A stretch of 64,000 nucleotides of DNA. Source: JALUZX01 sp964561605. GTDB lineage: Bacteria; Planctomycetota; UBA1135; JALUZX01. Shown here one piece after another: positions 25,414 to 34,113 of the stretch. The stretch lies in NCBI GenBank assembly GCA_964561605.1, contig CAZLQD010000047.1:31680-95679 (forward strand). Reading direction: 5' to 3'. The notes below the pieces were generated by a model. That model was not told the origin of the DNA, ran no database searches, and saw only the letters and a list, made by a program, of their open reading frames with translations. The translations under genes and the position numbers were made by a program. Every line of letters begins with the position of its first letter. Within the stretch, counting starts at the first letter, position 1.

Positions 25414-26499
25414 ATGAAAGGTCACGGGATCCTGGTTTTCTCCCTTTTTCCCTTCCTCCTTTCCATGAGCCTGGACGCCCAAGGTCGAGTGAGGCCCCCC
25501 AAGGACCCGGTGGGGTTCTGCTGGACCGCCCGGGCCATGGAGGCCGTGGCGCAGAAGGCCCTGGCCCTGGAGAAGGACCGCCTTTCCGAGTCGGCCCGGC
25601 TGGTGGAGACCCCTGCCCTTGCGGCCCTTTGCCCCCACGACGACCACGTCTACGCTGGTCCGGTCTATCTCCATGCTCTCCAGAAGGTTACGGCCAAGGA
25701 CGTGGTGATCCTCGGGGTGTGCCACGTGGCGGGGAAGTTCGGCGTGAAGGACGTGCTGGTCTTCGATACCTACCCGGCCTGGAAGGGCCCCTGGGGGCCA
25801 GTCCCCGTCTCCCCTCTCCGCAAGGAGGTGCTGAAACTCCTTCCCAGGGAGATGGTCCTGGTGAGCGATCCCGTCCAGGAGGCGGAGCACTCCACCGAGG
25901 CGATCCTTCCCTGGCTCCAGTGGAAGCGCCGGGACGTGCGGATCCTCTCCATCCTGGTTCCCCGTTCCGGCGAGGAGCGCCTCCTCCGGATGGCCCGGGC
26001 CCTGGCGGAAGCCCTGGTGCGGGCTTCCCGGAAGCTGGGGATGGAGCCGGGGAAGGATTTCGCCCTGGTGGTGAGCAACGATTGTGTCCACTACGGCGAC
26101 CGGGGATGGAGGGGGAGAGACCTGGCGCCCTTCGGTGCCGGCCGGGCGGGCTACGAGCGGGCCGTCGCCCTGGACCGAACCCTCTGCAGGGAATTCCTCG
26201 CCGGTCCTCCTTCCCTGGAGAAGGCCCGGGGCCTCTTCGAGAGACTCAACGATCCCTCCACCCTGGAGGCGAAGATCTACTGGTGCGGCCGGTTCTCCGT
26301 GCCCTTCGGGGAGGCCTTGCTGGCGGAGCTCGTCCCCTTGCTCGGGCTGAAGAGCGTCCCCCGGGGGGTCTTCCTCCGCTACGGCACGAGCCTGGACCCC
26401 GGCCGGATCCAGGTGGACCTTCCGCCCCTGGGGGTGACCGCCCCGGCGAACCTCCACCACTGGGTGGGATACGCCGCCCTGGCCTGGCCCCTGCCGTAG
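25414..26499 (+). CDS. exported MEMO1 / AmmeMemoRadiSam-B family protein
   Basis: 361 residues with a signal peptide (residues 1-22, ending SLDAQ). The domain is MEMO-like: CPHDDHVYAGPVYLHAL, VVILGVCHVAG, EHSTEAILPWLQW and VVSNDCVHYGDRGW correspond to the four conserved strands that build the metal site. Most bacterial members are cytoplasmic and sit beside AMMECR1 or a radical SAM gene; here neither partner is nearby and the protein appears exported. Start chosen by the AGAGGAG site. Function unknown. Confidence 0.75.
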   Translation: MKGHGILVFSLFPFLLSMSLDAQGRVRPPKDPVGFCWTARAMEAVAQKALALEKDRLSESARLVETPALAALCPHDDHVYAGPVYLHALQKVTAKDVVILGVCHVAGKFGVKDVLVFDTYPAWKGPWGPVPVSPLRKEVLKLLPREMVLVSDPVQEAEHSTEAILPWLQWKRRDVRILSILVPRSGEERLLRMARALAEALVRASRKLGMEPGKDFALVVSNDCVHYGDRGWRGRDLAPFGAGRAGYERAVALDRTLCREFLAGPPSLEKARGLFERLNDPSTLEAKIYWCGRFSVPFGEALLAELVPLLGLKSVPRGVFLRYGTSLDPGRIQVDLPPLGVTAPANLHHWVGYAALAWPLP

Positions 26500-26587
26500 C
26501 CGGAAAGGACCGGCCGAGCGAGGGTGGAGGATACCGATCCTTGCAAAACGTCCCGGCGCTTGTCTCGGAACTTCCCTGCCGGGCCGA

Positions 26588-26935
26588 GTGATGGGACACT
26601 ACGCTGAAAAATTGTCGGGAGAGCGTTTACAGCGTTGCTACGAGGTCGCCTCCCCGCGGGTGAGCCAGTATCTCGAAGCGGAGATTCTCCATGTCCTGCA
26701 CAAGATTCGGCCCGGGGACAGGGTTATCGAACTTGGTTTCGGTTACGGGAGGATCACCTGGAGGCCGCCTCGGGTGACGGCGTCATTGTCTGCAAGGACG
26801 GCTTCCGCGCGGGAAGGCTGACGGCCGGGGCGCTGCGGTTTTTCTTTTCCCCGGTCCACCGGATGGAAATCGAGCATTCCCTGTGCCTCTGTGGTACAAG
26901 AACTTTCCTGGGAAGTGAAACGTCCTGGACATGCC
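26588..26935 (+). pseudogene. SAM-dependent methyltransferase remnant
   Basis: The first 56 codons give a normal methyltransferase start, ERLQRCYEVASPRVSQYLEA and then the SAM loop GDRVIELGFGYGRI. Right after this (about 26756-26775) the frame changes. The sequence continues in another frame with a plausible methyltransferase end, GDGVIVCKDGFRAGRLTAG. About 100 or more central residues are missing, so a frame-shifting internal deletion is the simplest reading. The 3' end overlaps the UbiA-like gene. Base use is less G+C-rich than in neighbours. Confidence 0.6.
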
Positions 26936-27857
26936 CGAAGCAACTCGAGAAAACCGACCGGATGGAGAGACCTTCGAAGGGGTCTCCGGCCTCCTCCACT
27001 TCGCCGGCGCCCGCAACTGGAGCGCCTCCCTGTTTCCCGCCCTCGTGGGCACGACCTTGCCTTTCTGGCTTCATCCGCCGGGCTTCTCCTTCAAGTGGTT
27101 CGGCGCCGTCGAGTTTCTTTCCGCTACCTTATTGTTCCACGCCGGCTTCTCCTTCCTGCTGGCTTGGTTCGAAAGAGGGTCCACAGGCAGGAGCCCCGGA
27201 TCCAAGTTCCTCTTTTTCTCAGGTGTGTGCCTCGTCTCCGCGTGCCTCCTGGGGTTGCACTTGAACAGCGGTCTCCACCTGAACAAATCCGTTCATTCAG
27301 GTGTTTTCATCGTCTTCGGCGTCTCGGTGGTCATCGCGGGAGCGCTCTACCTGTGCCCGCCCCTCCGGCTCGGGCGGCGGGTGGGGGGCGAGATCGTTCT
27401 TTCCGAAGGTCTCGGCATGCTCCCCGTCCTCGGAGCCTACATCGTCCAGGCGGGCGACCTCACCAGGAGGGTTTACCTGGCCTCCATTCCCCTTGTCGTG
27501 GCGACCGGCTTGTGGATCTGGGTGGAGGAACTCGCGACCAGGATCGACGATGAAAAATCGGGACGCAAAACGATGATCATCCACTTCGGGCCGAGGTTCT
27601 CGGGGAGAGTCATCGTTCCATTCACCCTGTTGCTGCTCTACGTCTCCTTGTTCATGGGGGTACTGACGGCCTCGATACCTCCACCGGCGCTGGCCGCCCT
27701 TCTTTCGGCCGGGCTCTCGTGGAAGATTCTTTCCGTTTGCCGGAAGGACTACCTGAGCCCGGAGCGGATGCTCGGTCTTCGGAAGACCGCCTTCCTTACG
27801 CACCTCGTCATTTGCGGATCCGTCGCTGTTTCACCGCTTGCGGAAAACCTCGTGTAG
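26931..27857 (+). CDS. UbiA-like membrane protein, first Asp motif missing
   Basis: 308 residues, about eight hydrophobic helices. NWSASLFPALVGTTLPFW and GLGMLPVLGAYIVQAGDL resemble MenA/UbiA prenyltransferases. The second Asp-rich motif is present in shape (TRIDDEKSGRKTMIIHFG, about 203-220). The first, NDxxD, is absent: the segment at the end of helix 2 reads LLAWFERGSTG. It may be catalytically dead, have a different role, or be decaying like the methyltransferase remnant before it. The ribosome site is weak. Codon use is less G+C-rich than the surroundings, so transfer is possible. Confidence 0.65.
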   Translation: MPEATRENRPDGETFEGVSGLLHFAGARNWSASLFPALVGTTLPFWLHPPGFSFKWFGAVEFLSATLLFHAGFSFLLAWFERGSTGRSPGSKFLFFSGVCLVSACLLGLHLNSGLHLNKSVHSGVFIVFGVSVVIAGALYLCPPLRLGRRVGGEIVLSEGLGMLPVLGAYIVQAGDLTRRVYLASIPLVVATGLWIWVEELATRIDDEKSGRKTMIIHFGPRFSGRVIVPFTLLLLYVSLFMGVLTASIPPPALAALLSAGLSWKILSVCRKDYLSPERMLGLRKTAFLTHLVICGSVAVSPLAENLV

Positions 27858-28013
27858 AGTCCCGGGACCGCCGTCCGGTGCGGAAGGGACTGGTGCGACG
27901 TCGGGTTCGCTCCGCTCACCTCCCGGCGCACTCCACCGAAACGGAGGACCTCAACAAGCCGGAGTAAACCACCGTGGAAACAGAATCTCTCCACGCCTGC
28001 GGAGACGGGCCGG

Positions 28014-30530
28014 TCAAGCTCCCTTGGGAGGGCCTGGAACCAGGTTCAGGATGCGGTCGGGCACGTAGATGACCTTCTTGATGTCCTCTTTCGGGCCAAC
28101 GTACTTGGCCAGCCTCTGGTCGGCGTAGACCATTTCCAGCAGGGCCTCCTTGGAGGTTCCCCTGGGGACCTCGAGGGTGCCCCGGAGCTTGCCCCGCACC
28201 TGGACCGCCACGGTGACGGTGTCCTCCAGGCAGGCCGCCTCCTCGAAGGAGGGCCACTCCCTCTGGAAGATGGAATACTCCCCGCCGAGTTTCTCCCACA
28301 GCTCCTCCGCCAGGTGGGGGGCGAAGGGGGCCAGGAGCTTCACCACCGTGCCGGCCAGGTGGACCGCCATGGGGGAGGCCGGGTCGGCCGGGCCTTCGCC
28401 CACGGCGTTCATGAGCTCCATGAGGGCGGCGATGGCCGTGTTGAACTGGATGCCGTCCAGGTCCTCGGTCACCTTCTTCACGGTCTGGTGGAGTTTCCGC
28501 AGGAGAGGCTTTTCTTCCTTCGAGGCGTCGCCCCAGGGATAGTCCGGGCAATCCGGACCCTGGAAGCGGCCGCCCGCCGAAGTGACCCTGTCCACCAGGC
28601 CGGCCACCCTCGTGAGGAACCTCTTGGCGCCCACCATCCCTTTGTCGGACCAGAGGATCTCCCTGTCTGGAGGGGCGAAGAAGAGCATGGCCGTCCTGGG
28701 GATGTCCACGCCCCACTCGTCGATGAGGACGACGGGGCTCACCACGTTGCCCTTGGACTTGGACATCACCTCGCCCTTCTCGTCGTAGACCATCCCGTGG
28801 TGGAAGAGCTTTTTCACGGGCTCCTTCACGGGGACCCATCCGGCGTCGTAGAGCACCTTGGTGATGAAGCGGAAATAGATCAGGTGTCCCGTGGCGTGCT
28901 CGTTCCCGCCGATGTAGAGGTCCACGGGCATCCAGGCCCGGATCTTCTCCTTCTCCCAGGGGGCACGGTCGTTCTTGGGATCGGTGTAGCGGAACTGGTA
29001 CCAGGAGGAGCAGACGAAGGTGTCCATCGTGTCCGGGTCCCTCCGGGCCGCGCCGCCGCACTTGGGGCAGGTGGTGTTCATGAAGGAGTCCACGTCCTCC
29101 AGGGGGGAACGTCCCTTGGGGAGGAAGTCCTCCACTTCGGGAAGGAGGACGGGGAGATCCTTCTCCGGCACCGGGACGACTCCGCAGGCGGGGCAATGGA
29201 TCACCGGGATCGGGGCGCCCCAGTACCTCTGGCGGGAGAGCAGCCAGTCCCGGAGCTTGTAGGTGACGGTGGCCTTCCCGAAACCCTTCTCCTCGGCGTA
29301 GGCCGCGACCTTGGCGATGCCCTCCCGGTTCGGGGTTCCGTCGAAGGGGCCCGAATCGTGCATGATCCCGTCGTCCACGAAGGCTTCGGTCATCTTCTCC
29401 CCGTCCAAGGGAGGCCCGTCGGAGGGGCGGATGACCGGCTTGACCGGAATTCCGTATTTCCTGGCGAACTCGAAGTCGCGCTGGTCGTGGGCGGGGACGG
29501 CCATGACCGCCCCGGAACCGTAGCCCGCCAGGACGTAGTCCGCCACGAAGAGGGGGACCTCTTCGCCCGTGAAGGGATTCCGGACGTGGAGACCCGTGTC
29601 CACGCCGTCCTTCTCCCGGTCTCCCGCGGTCCTCTCGATCTCGGGCTTGAGCATGGCCTTGGAGATGTACTCCTCCACCTTCTCCTTGTTGGGACAGGCG
29701 GGAAGAAGCTTGCGCATGAGCTTGGCGTCGGGGGCGATGGCCATGAAGGTCACGCCGTAGACCGTGTCGGGCCTGGTCGTGAAGATGGGCAGGGGGTCGC
29801 CGGTCTCGACCACCTGGAAGACGATCTCGGCCCCCGTGGACCGGCCGATCCAGTTGCGTTGCATGGCCAGGGTGGATTCGGGCCAGAGCCCCTCGAGCTC
29901 CTCCAGGTCGTCCAGGAGCCTCTGGGCGTAATCGGTGATCTTGAAATACCACTGCTTGAGGTGGCGCTTCTCCACGGTCGTGTCCGGGTGGCGCCAGCAC
30001 TTGCCCTCGGCCGAGACCTGCTCGTTGGCCAGGACGGTGTTGCACTTGGAACACCAGTTGACCGTGCCCTCCTCCTGGTAGGCCAGGCCCCGCTCGAAGA
30101 GCTTGAGGAAGACCCACTGGGTCCACTTGTAGTAGTCGGGCCGGCAGGTCACCACCTCCCGTTCCCAGTCGTAGCTGATCCCGAGCCTCTGGAGGGTGCT
30201 GCGCCCCGTGGCGATGTTGCCCTCGGTCCACTGTGAGGGATGGATCCCCCTCTTGATGGCGGCCTGCTCGGCGGGAAGGCCGAAGGCGTCCCAGCCGAAG
30301 GGGTGGAGGAGGTCCTTCCCCTTCATCCGGAGATAGCGCCAGACCACGTCACCGATGGTGTAGTTGCGGAAATGGCCGATGTGGATGTCCCCGCTGGGGT
30401 AGGCGAACATCTCCAGGAGGTAGAATTTTTTCCTGGGATCGGGGGACTCGGGTGTGTCGAAGAGGCCCGATTCCTTCCAGCGGGCCTGCCATTTCCCGTC
30501 GATCGATTTGAAGTCCAGTTCCTTGCCCAT
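28014..30530 (-). CDS. leuS: leucyl-tRNA synthetase
   Basis: 838 residues, normal length. Class I signatures are HIGH (residues 50-53, in SGDIHIGHFRNY) and MSKSK (from residue 589, in EVMSKSKGN). An editing domain (GSGAVMAVPAHDQRDFEFAR) lies in between, and zinc-type cysteines (CPACGVVP; TTCPKCGG) are in the insertions. Charges tRNA-Leu in the cytoplasm. GAGGAAT ribosome site before the ATG. The corrinoid-protein gene lies 51 nt upstream on the same strand. Confidence 0.97.
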   Translation of the reverse strand: MGKELDFKSIDGKWQARWKESGLFDTPESPDPRKKFYLLEMFAYPSGDIHIGHFRNYTIGDVVWRYLRMKGKDLLHPFGWDAFGLPAEQAAIKRGIHPSQWTEGNIATGRSTLQRLGISYDWEREVVTCRPDYYKWTQWVFLKLFERGLAYQEEGTVNWCSKCNTVLANEQVSAEGKCWRHPDTTVEKRHLKQWYFKITDYAQRLLDDLEELEGLWPESTLAMQRNWIGRSTGAEIVFQVVETGDPLPIFTTRPDTVYGVTFMAIAPDAKLMRKLLPACPNKEKVEEYISKAMLKPEIERTAGDREKDGVDTGLHVRNPFTGEEVPLFVADYVLAGYGSGAVMAVPAHDQRDFEFARKYGIPVKPVIRPSDGPPLDGEKMTEAFVDDGIMHDSGPFDGTPNREGIAKVAAYAEEKGFGKATVTYKLRDWLLSRQRYWGAPIPVIHCPACGVVPVPEKDLPVLLPEVEDFLPKGRSPLEDVDSFMNTTCPKCGGAARRDPDTMDTFVCSSWYQFRYTDPKNDRAPWEKEKIRAWMPVDLYIGGNEHATGHLIYFRFITKVLYDAGWVPVKEPVKKLFHHGMVYDEKGEVMSKSKGNVVSPVVLIDEWGVDIPRTAMLFFAPPDREILWSDKGMVGAKRFLTRVAGLVDRVTSAGGRFQGPDCPDYPWGDASKEEKPLLRKLHQTVKKVTEDLDGIQFNTAIAALMELMNAVGEGPADPASPMAVHLAGTVVKLLAPFAPHLAEELWEKLGGEYSIFQREWPSFEEAACLEDTVTVAVQVRGKLRGTLEVPRGTSKEALLEMVYADQRLAKYVGPKEDIKKVIYVPDRILNLVPGPPKGA

Positions 30531-30581
30531 GGATTCCTCGCCTGCTCTCCTGTTCTTCCCTCGTGAAGACCTCGCCTTCCC

Positions 30582-31220
30582 TCAGGCACCCACCAGGGAC
30601 TTGACCACCTCCACGGCGGAAACGGCGTCTTCGCCGTACCCGTCGGCCCCGATCTCCTTCGCATAGGCCTCGGTGACCGGCGCGCCTCCCACGAGGACCT
30701 TCACCTTGTCTCTTGCGCCGCTCTCCTCGAGGGCCTTAATGGTGACCCGCATGTTCTCCATGGTGGTGGTCAGGAGGGCCGAAAGGCCCACGACCTGGAC
30801 ATCCCCCGAAAGGGCCGCCTCCACGAAGGCCTGGGGAGAGACGTCCCTTCCCAGGTCCTTCACCTGGAATCCTCCGCCTTCGAGCATCATGCCCACCAGG
30901 TCCTTGCCGATGTCGTGGAGGTCTCCCTTGACCGTCCCCAGGGCAACGATCCCCTTGGGTTCCACACCGGACTTCACGAGGACCGGCCGGAGGACCTCCA
31001 TGGCGGCCCGCATGGCCCGGGCGCTCAGGAGAACCTCGGGCACGTAGTATTCCTCGGCCTTGAAGAGACGGCCCACTTCCTCCATCCCGGCGAGAAGCCC
31101 CTTGTTGAGCACGTCCTCGGGGGGGATTCCTTCCTGGAAGGCCTGGGAGACCAGCTCGGGGGTTTCCTTGTTCCGTCCCTCGATCACCGCCTGGGCCAGC
31201 TTCTCGAAGATGTTCTCCAT
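30582..31220 (-). CDS. corrinoid (B12-binding) methyltransferase protein
   Basis: 212 residues of the MtaC/MtbC/MtmC type. An N-terminal helical cap (about 1-88) is followed by a Rossmann B12 domain with the DxHxxG motif D100-L-H102-D-I-G105, where the His binds cobalt from below, and later VVGLSALLTTTMENM and VLVGGAPVTEAYA. It carries a methyl group between a methyltransferase I and a MtaA-like methyltransferase II. It is divergent from the MtaA-like gene at 31354, about 130 nt apart, so the two likely share a control region. Confidence 0.9.
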   Translation of the reverse strand: MENIFEKLAQAVIEGRNKETPELVSQAFQEGIPPEDVLNKGLLAGMEEVGRLFKAEEYYVPEVLLSARAMRAAMEVLRPVLVKSGVEPKGIVALGTVKGDLHDIGKDLVGMMLEGGGFQVKDLGRDVSPQAFVEAALSGDVQVVGLSALLTTTMENMRVTIKALEESGARDKVKVLVGGAPVTEAYAKEIGADGYGEDAVSAVEVVKSLVGA

Positions 31221-31353
31221 GGGTCGCCTGCTCCTTTCGGGCTGGAAAGGACCCCCGTGGGGGGTGTAAAGAAGGGGTAATCTAGCCTTTCTACCTACTC
31301 AATCTCCTCAAAAAAAGGAACCTCGCCCTTTCGCGGGGAAAGGCCGTTTCGCC

Positions 31354-32376
31354 ATGACACCCAGAGAAAAGATCCAATCCCTGCTGGAAGGAAAGACCCT
31401 GGATCCCCCTCCGGTCCTTCCCATGGCCACCTTCTCCACGGCCCACCTGGCCGGGATTCCCGTCCGGCGGGCCAGGCTGGATGCGGACTTGATGGCCCGC
31501 TGCCTCCTGGAAGGCCTGGAGAAAGGGGGGTACGACGGAATCTACGCCGGTTGGGAGTCGAGCTTCAACCTCCTGGCGGCGGCCCTGGGTTGCGGTCTCT
31601 CCGATCCCCCCGACGACGTCCCCTCCGTGGACAGGCCCCTCCTTTCCGGGGAAGCGCCCGATCCGGACCTGGTGGACCCGGATCGGGTGGAGAAGGACCC
31701 GGCCGTGGCCCTCCACGCCAGGGTGGCCGGGATCCTGGCGGAGAAGGTGGGGGAGACCCACATGGTCTTCGCCTACGTTCCCGGCCCCTTCACCGTGGCG
31801 GGCCTCCTCCTGGGTTCGGACCGGCTCCTCCTCGAGGCGGCCCAGGATCCGGACCTGGTCAAGGCGATCGTGGAGAGGGCCGAGGAGGCCTGTTTCCGCT
31901 TCGCCCGAAGCAGGGCCGAGGCCGGCGCCGACGTGCTGGTAACGGCCGACCCTTTGGCCTCTTCCAGCGTGATCAGCCCTCCCATGTTCCGCCGCTTCGC
32001 CAAGGGCCCCCTGTCGAAACTCATGGAGCGGATCGCCGGGGAGCTGGGGAAGGTCCCCTCCCTCCACATCTGCGGGCGTACCACCCCGATCCTGAAGGAC
32101 ATGGCCGAGACGGGGGCCCGTATCCTGGAACTGGACCACGCCGTGGAGATGGAGGAGGCGGCGGCGAAGATCCCTCCCGGGGTGGTCCTCCAGGGGAACG
32201 TGGATCCGGCCCTCCTGCTCTCCGGGCCCGTGGAGGAGATAGAGAAGGCCGCGGCGAAGGCCCTGGAAGCCTGCCGCGGCCGTCCTTTCATCCTGAGTAC
32301 GGGTTGCGAAGTGGGGCTGAGGACGCCCCTGGAGCATTACCGGGCTCTCGTGGAGACCAGCCGGGCCGGAAATTGA
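31354..32376 (+). CDS. MtaA/CmuA-like cobamide methyltransferase
   Basis: 340 residues of the uroporphyrinogen decarboxylase fold. The zinc motif of the corrinoid methyltransferase branch is present: His238-x-Cys240 (SLHICGRT) and Cys318 (STGCEVGLRTP). True HemE enzymes lack this. It should move a methyl group from the neighbouring corrinoid protein to a thiol or to a folate-like acceptor. The natural methyl donor and the first methyltransferase are not seen in this window. Confidence 0.88.
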   Translation: MTPREKIQSLLEGKTLDPPPVLPMATFSTAHLAGIPVRRARLDADLMARCLLEGLEKGGYDGIYAGWESSFNLLAAALGCGLSDPPDDVPSVDRPLLSGEAPDPDLVDPDRVEKDPAVALHARVAGILAEKVGETHMVFAYVPGPFTVAGLLLGSDRLLLEAAQDPDLVKAIVERAEEACFRFARSRAEAGADVLVTADPLASSSVISPPMFRRFAKGPLSKLMERIAGELGKVPSLHICGRTTPILKDMAETGARILELDHAVEMEEAAAKIPPGVVLQGNVDPALLLSGPVEEIEKAAAKALEACRGRPFILSTGCEVGLRTPLEHYRALVETSRAGN

Positions 32377-32390
32377 CCCGGCCGGAGGGA

Positions 32391-32591
32391 TCAGGATCCT
32401 CCGTCGGCTCCGCCCCAGCCGCCGGGGCCGGCGCTGGTGAAGCCTCCTCCCAAGCCTCCTCCTCCGTGGTGGTGGTGCCCGCCCCAGCCGGCGGTCTTGC
32501 CGCGGAGGCTCCAGTCATCGGCCTTGCGCAAAAGGGGTTTCACGAAGGGCCTGCGGAGTTCCCTCTTCCCGGATCTTTCGTTCTTTCCCAT
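32391..32591 (-). CDS. candidate modified-peptide precursor 1 (Gly/His-rich)
   Basis: 66 residues with an AGAGG ribosome site. The basic N-terminal half (about 1-34) reads as a leader with RRPFVKPLLRKADDWSLRGK. It contains F16-x-x-P19-x-L, like the YxxPxL recognition motif of lasso leaders, and then Thr33-Ala34-Gly35, like the Thr at -2 of a lasso cleavage site. The following 32 residues are almost all Gly, His, Trp and Ala, with four His in a row (GGHHHHGGGGLGGG), and end GADGGS. No Asp/Glu lies at core positions 7-9, so a lasso ring is not possible. It is closely similar in layout to the gene at 34114. It lies downstream of pqqD- and kinase-like genes on the same strand. Function inferred. 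Confidence 0.65.
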   Translation of the reverse strand: MGKNERSGKRELRRPFVKPLLRKADDWSLRGKTAGWGGHHHHGGGGLGGGFTSAGPGGWGGADGGS

Positions 32592-32737
32592 TTTTCCTCT
32601 CCCTCGTCCCTGGAGCGGTCCACCCGGCTCCCTTCCCTTGCCTGCTCGACGATTTCCAGCAGAAACCTACCCCATGGGGTGACCAGGGGCGGGGGAAAGA
32701 GGAAAAATTCCCGGCCGTCCATCCCGGAGCGGTACAT
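32540..32737 (-). CDS. possible small ORF of unknown function
   Basis: A 65-codon frame between the PqqD-like gene and precursor 1, overlapping the latter's first 52 bases in a different frame. Its first half encodes a hydrophobic stretch (FFLFPPPLVTPWGRFLLEIV) with G+C-rich third positions; the second half is low-complexity and charged. There is no good ribosome site. It could be a coupled small protein or chance. Confidence 0.2.
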   Translation of the reverse strand: MYRSGMDGREFFLFPPPLVTPWGRFLLEIVEQAREGSRVDRSRDEGEEKWERTKDPGRGNSAGPS

Positions 32738-32757
32738 CCGGGACGTCCCGTTCCGGG

Positions 32758-33033
32758 TCAGACCTTGCGGACCAGGCCTTCCATGAAGAGTTCTTCCAGG
32801 AATTCCCTGGCGCTCTCGCCGGCCTCTTGGGGGGTTACTTCGAAGGCCTCCACGAGGGCCTTCACGATCTCCTGGAGGGAGGCCCCTTCGCGGAGGCGGT
32901 CCCAGATCACCCTTCCCGTTTCGTTCAGGGTGAAGTAGCGCATGCTTGCCTGGTCCAGGAGGGCCGTCTCGCCGTCTCCCAGCTCGGCCATCACCACGTC
33001 TTCCCGGGCCTTGTAAGCTTCCTCGGCCATCAT
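32758..33033 (-). CDS. PqqD-family peptide recognition protein
   Basis: About 91 residues from the ATG at 33033 (AAGGTGG 5 nt upstream); an in-frame ATG at 33051 right after the kinase stop is the alternative. The fold is that of PqqD/RRE proteins: a short beta-hairpin with ETALLDQASMRYFTLNETGR followed by three helices (VIWDRL, SLQEIVKALVEAF, AREFLEELF). In lasso pathways a protein of this type (B1) binds the leader peptide and presents it to the protease. Here the FxxPxL leaders of the two small genes are the obvious candidates. Confidence 0.85.
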   Translation of the reverse strand: MMAEEAYKAREDVVMAELGDGETALLDQASMRYFTLNETGRVIWDRLREGASLQEIVKALVEAFEVTPQEAGESAREFLEELFMEGLVRKV

Positions 33034-33052
33034 CGAACCACCTTGATCCATT

Positions 33053-34033
33053 TCAAAGATTTCCCAGCTCCTCCAGAATGGCCTGGGCCGCGCCCCGCCT
33101 TTCCAGGATTTCTCTTCCCGCCCGGATCCGGACCAGCCTGGCCCCCCGTGCCAGGGCCGCCAGGGCCTGGAACCTGGCCTCTCCCATGCCTCCCGTATCC
33201 AGGGCCAGGGTCTGTTCGAGCAGGAGGGGAAGGGCGTCCCGTACCAGGACGGGCTCCCAGGTGCTCTTCTCCCCCCCGCCTTTCTCGAGGAAGAGGAGGA
33301 TCCTGGGCTGGACCTCCTGGAGGCAGGCTTCCCCCCGGCTTTTCAGGAAGACGCCCTCCTTCTCGCCCGAGAGGTTCGTGATCCCCAGGCGTTTCTCCAC
33401 CAGGTGCTCAAAGCGCTTGGCCGTATCCGGGGCCAGGTGGACCACCCGGCGGAGCCCGGAGACCAGGGGACTCCTTCCGGGAGAGCGCACCAGGCAGTAG
33501 TCGTCGGAGTGAAGGGTCCAACCCTCTTCCAGGAGGGAGAGGGCGAAGGTGGTCTTTCCCGAACTCCTCGGTGCGGCCAGGAAGACCCCCAGGCCGTCAC
33601 GGGAGAGGAGGGAGCCGTGGAGGGAGAAGGCGATCCGGTCGGCCAGGAAACAAAGGATCAGGTCCGTGAGGAACCGCCGTTTCCTCCAGGGGCTTTGCTC
33701 CTGGAAGTCCCGTGGCTCCAGGTGGAGCCTGGCCTCGCCGCGGGCGGGGGAGACCAGGGCCCGGTTGGGGCCCAGGGTGAGGGTGAAGGCCTTCTCCTCG
33801 GGGGAGAACCTGAGGCGGTCGGGCTCCTTGGCGAAGACCGGAAGGAATCCTTTCTCTCCAGGAGGGGGGCCCTCCCAGGGAAGGCAGAGAAAGGTCTCTT
33901 CGGGCTTTCCTTCCTCTCCTTCCTCCAGGGGAAGGCAACAAAGGCCCCCCAGAGGCTCCTCCAGGGGGGGGAGGACCTCCTCGAGATCCTGGAAACCCAG
34001 AAAGAAGAAAGGGAAGCGCCAGACTCGATTCAT
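33053..34033 (-). CDS. HPr-kinase-like ATPase (peptide kinase candidate)
   Basis: 326 residues. The C-terminal half resembles HPr kinase: H139-G (FSLHGSLLSR), a P-loop APRSSGKTT (about 154-162), acidic HSDDYCLV (D177-D178) and later LEKGGGEKSTWEPV. The N-terminal 125 residues are variable. HprK relatives in some lasso clusters (PadeK, ThcoK types) phosphorylate the C-terminal Ser of the precursor, and both small peptides here end in Ser. The gene sits between precursor 2 and the PqqD-like gene, which starts within or just after its stop. The start has a weak ribosome site but a TAATAT element 9 nt upstream. Confidence 0.8.
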   Translation of the reverse strand: MNRVWRFPFFFLGFQDLEEVLPPLEEPLGGLCCLPLEEGEEGKPEETFLCLPWEGPPPGEKGFLPVFAKEPDRLRFSPEEKAFTLTLGPNRALVSPARGEARLHLEPRDFQEQSPWRKRRFLTDLILCFLADRIAFSLHGSLLSRDGLGVFLAAPRSSGKTTFALSLLEEGWTLHSDDYCLVRSPGRSPLVSGLRRVVHLAPDTAKRFEHLVEKRLGITNLSGEKEGVFLKSRGEACLQEVQPRILLFLEKGGGEKSTWEPVLVRDALPLLLEQTLALDTGGMGEARFQALAALARGARLVRIRAGREILERRGAAQAILEELGNL

Positions 34034-34046
34034 TCCGGAACCATAT

Positions 34047-34081
34047 TAAAAAAAGCGTCCCGGGAAAACCCGGAACGCTTT
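34047..34081 (-). terminator. terminator or attenuator after precursor 2
   Basis: Minus-strand hairpin with 13-base arms (34069-34081 and 34052-34064, one G-U pair), a four-base loop and then seven T residues (the first three close the stem; the run ends at 34048). It lies between precursor 2 and the kinase gene, which are on the same strand. It would end most transcripts after the small gene and let a fraction through. Confidence 0.8.
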
Positions 34082-34113
34082 CTCTTTTCGGCCGACCTGG
34101 GAAAAAAGTGGAA

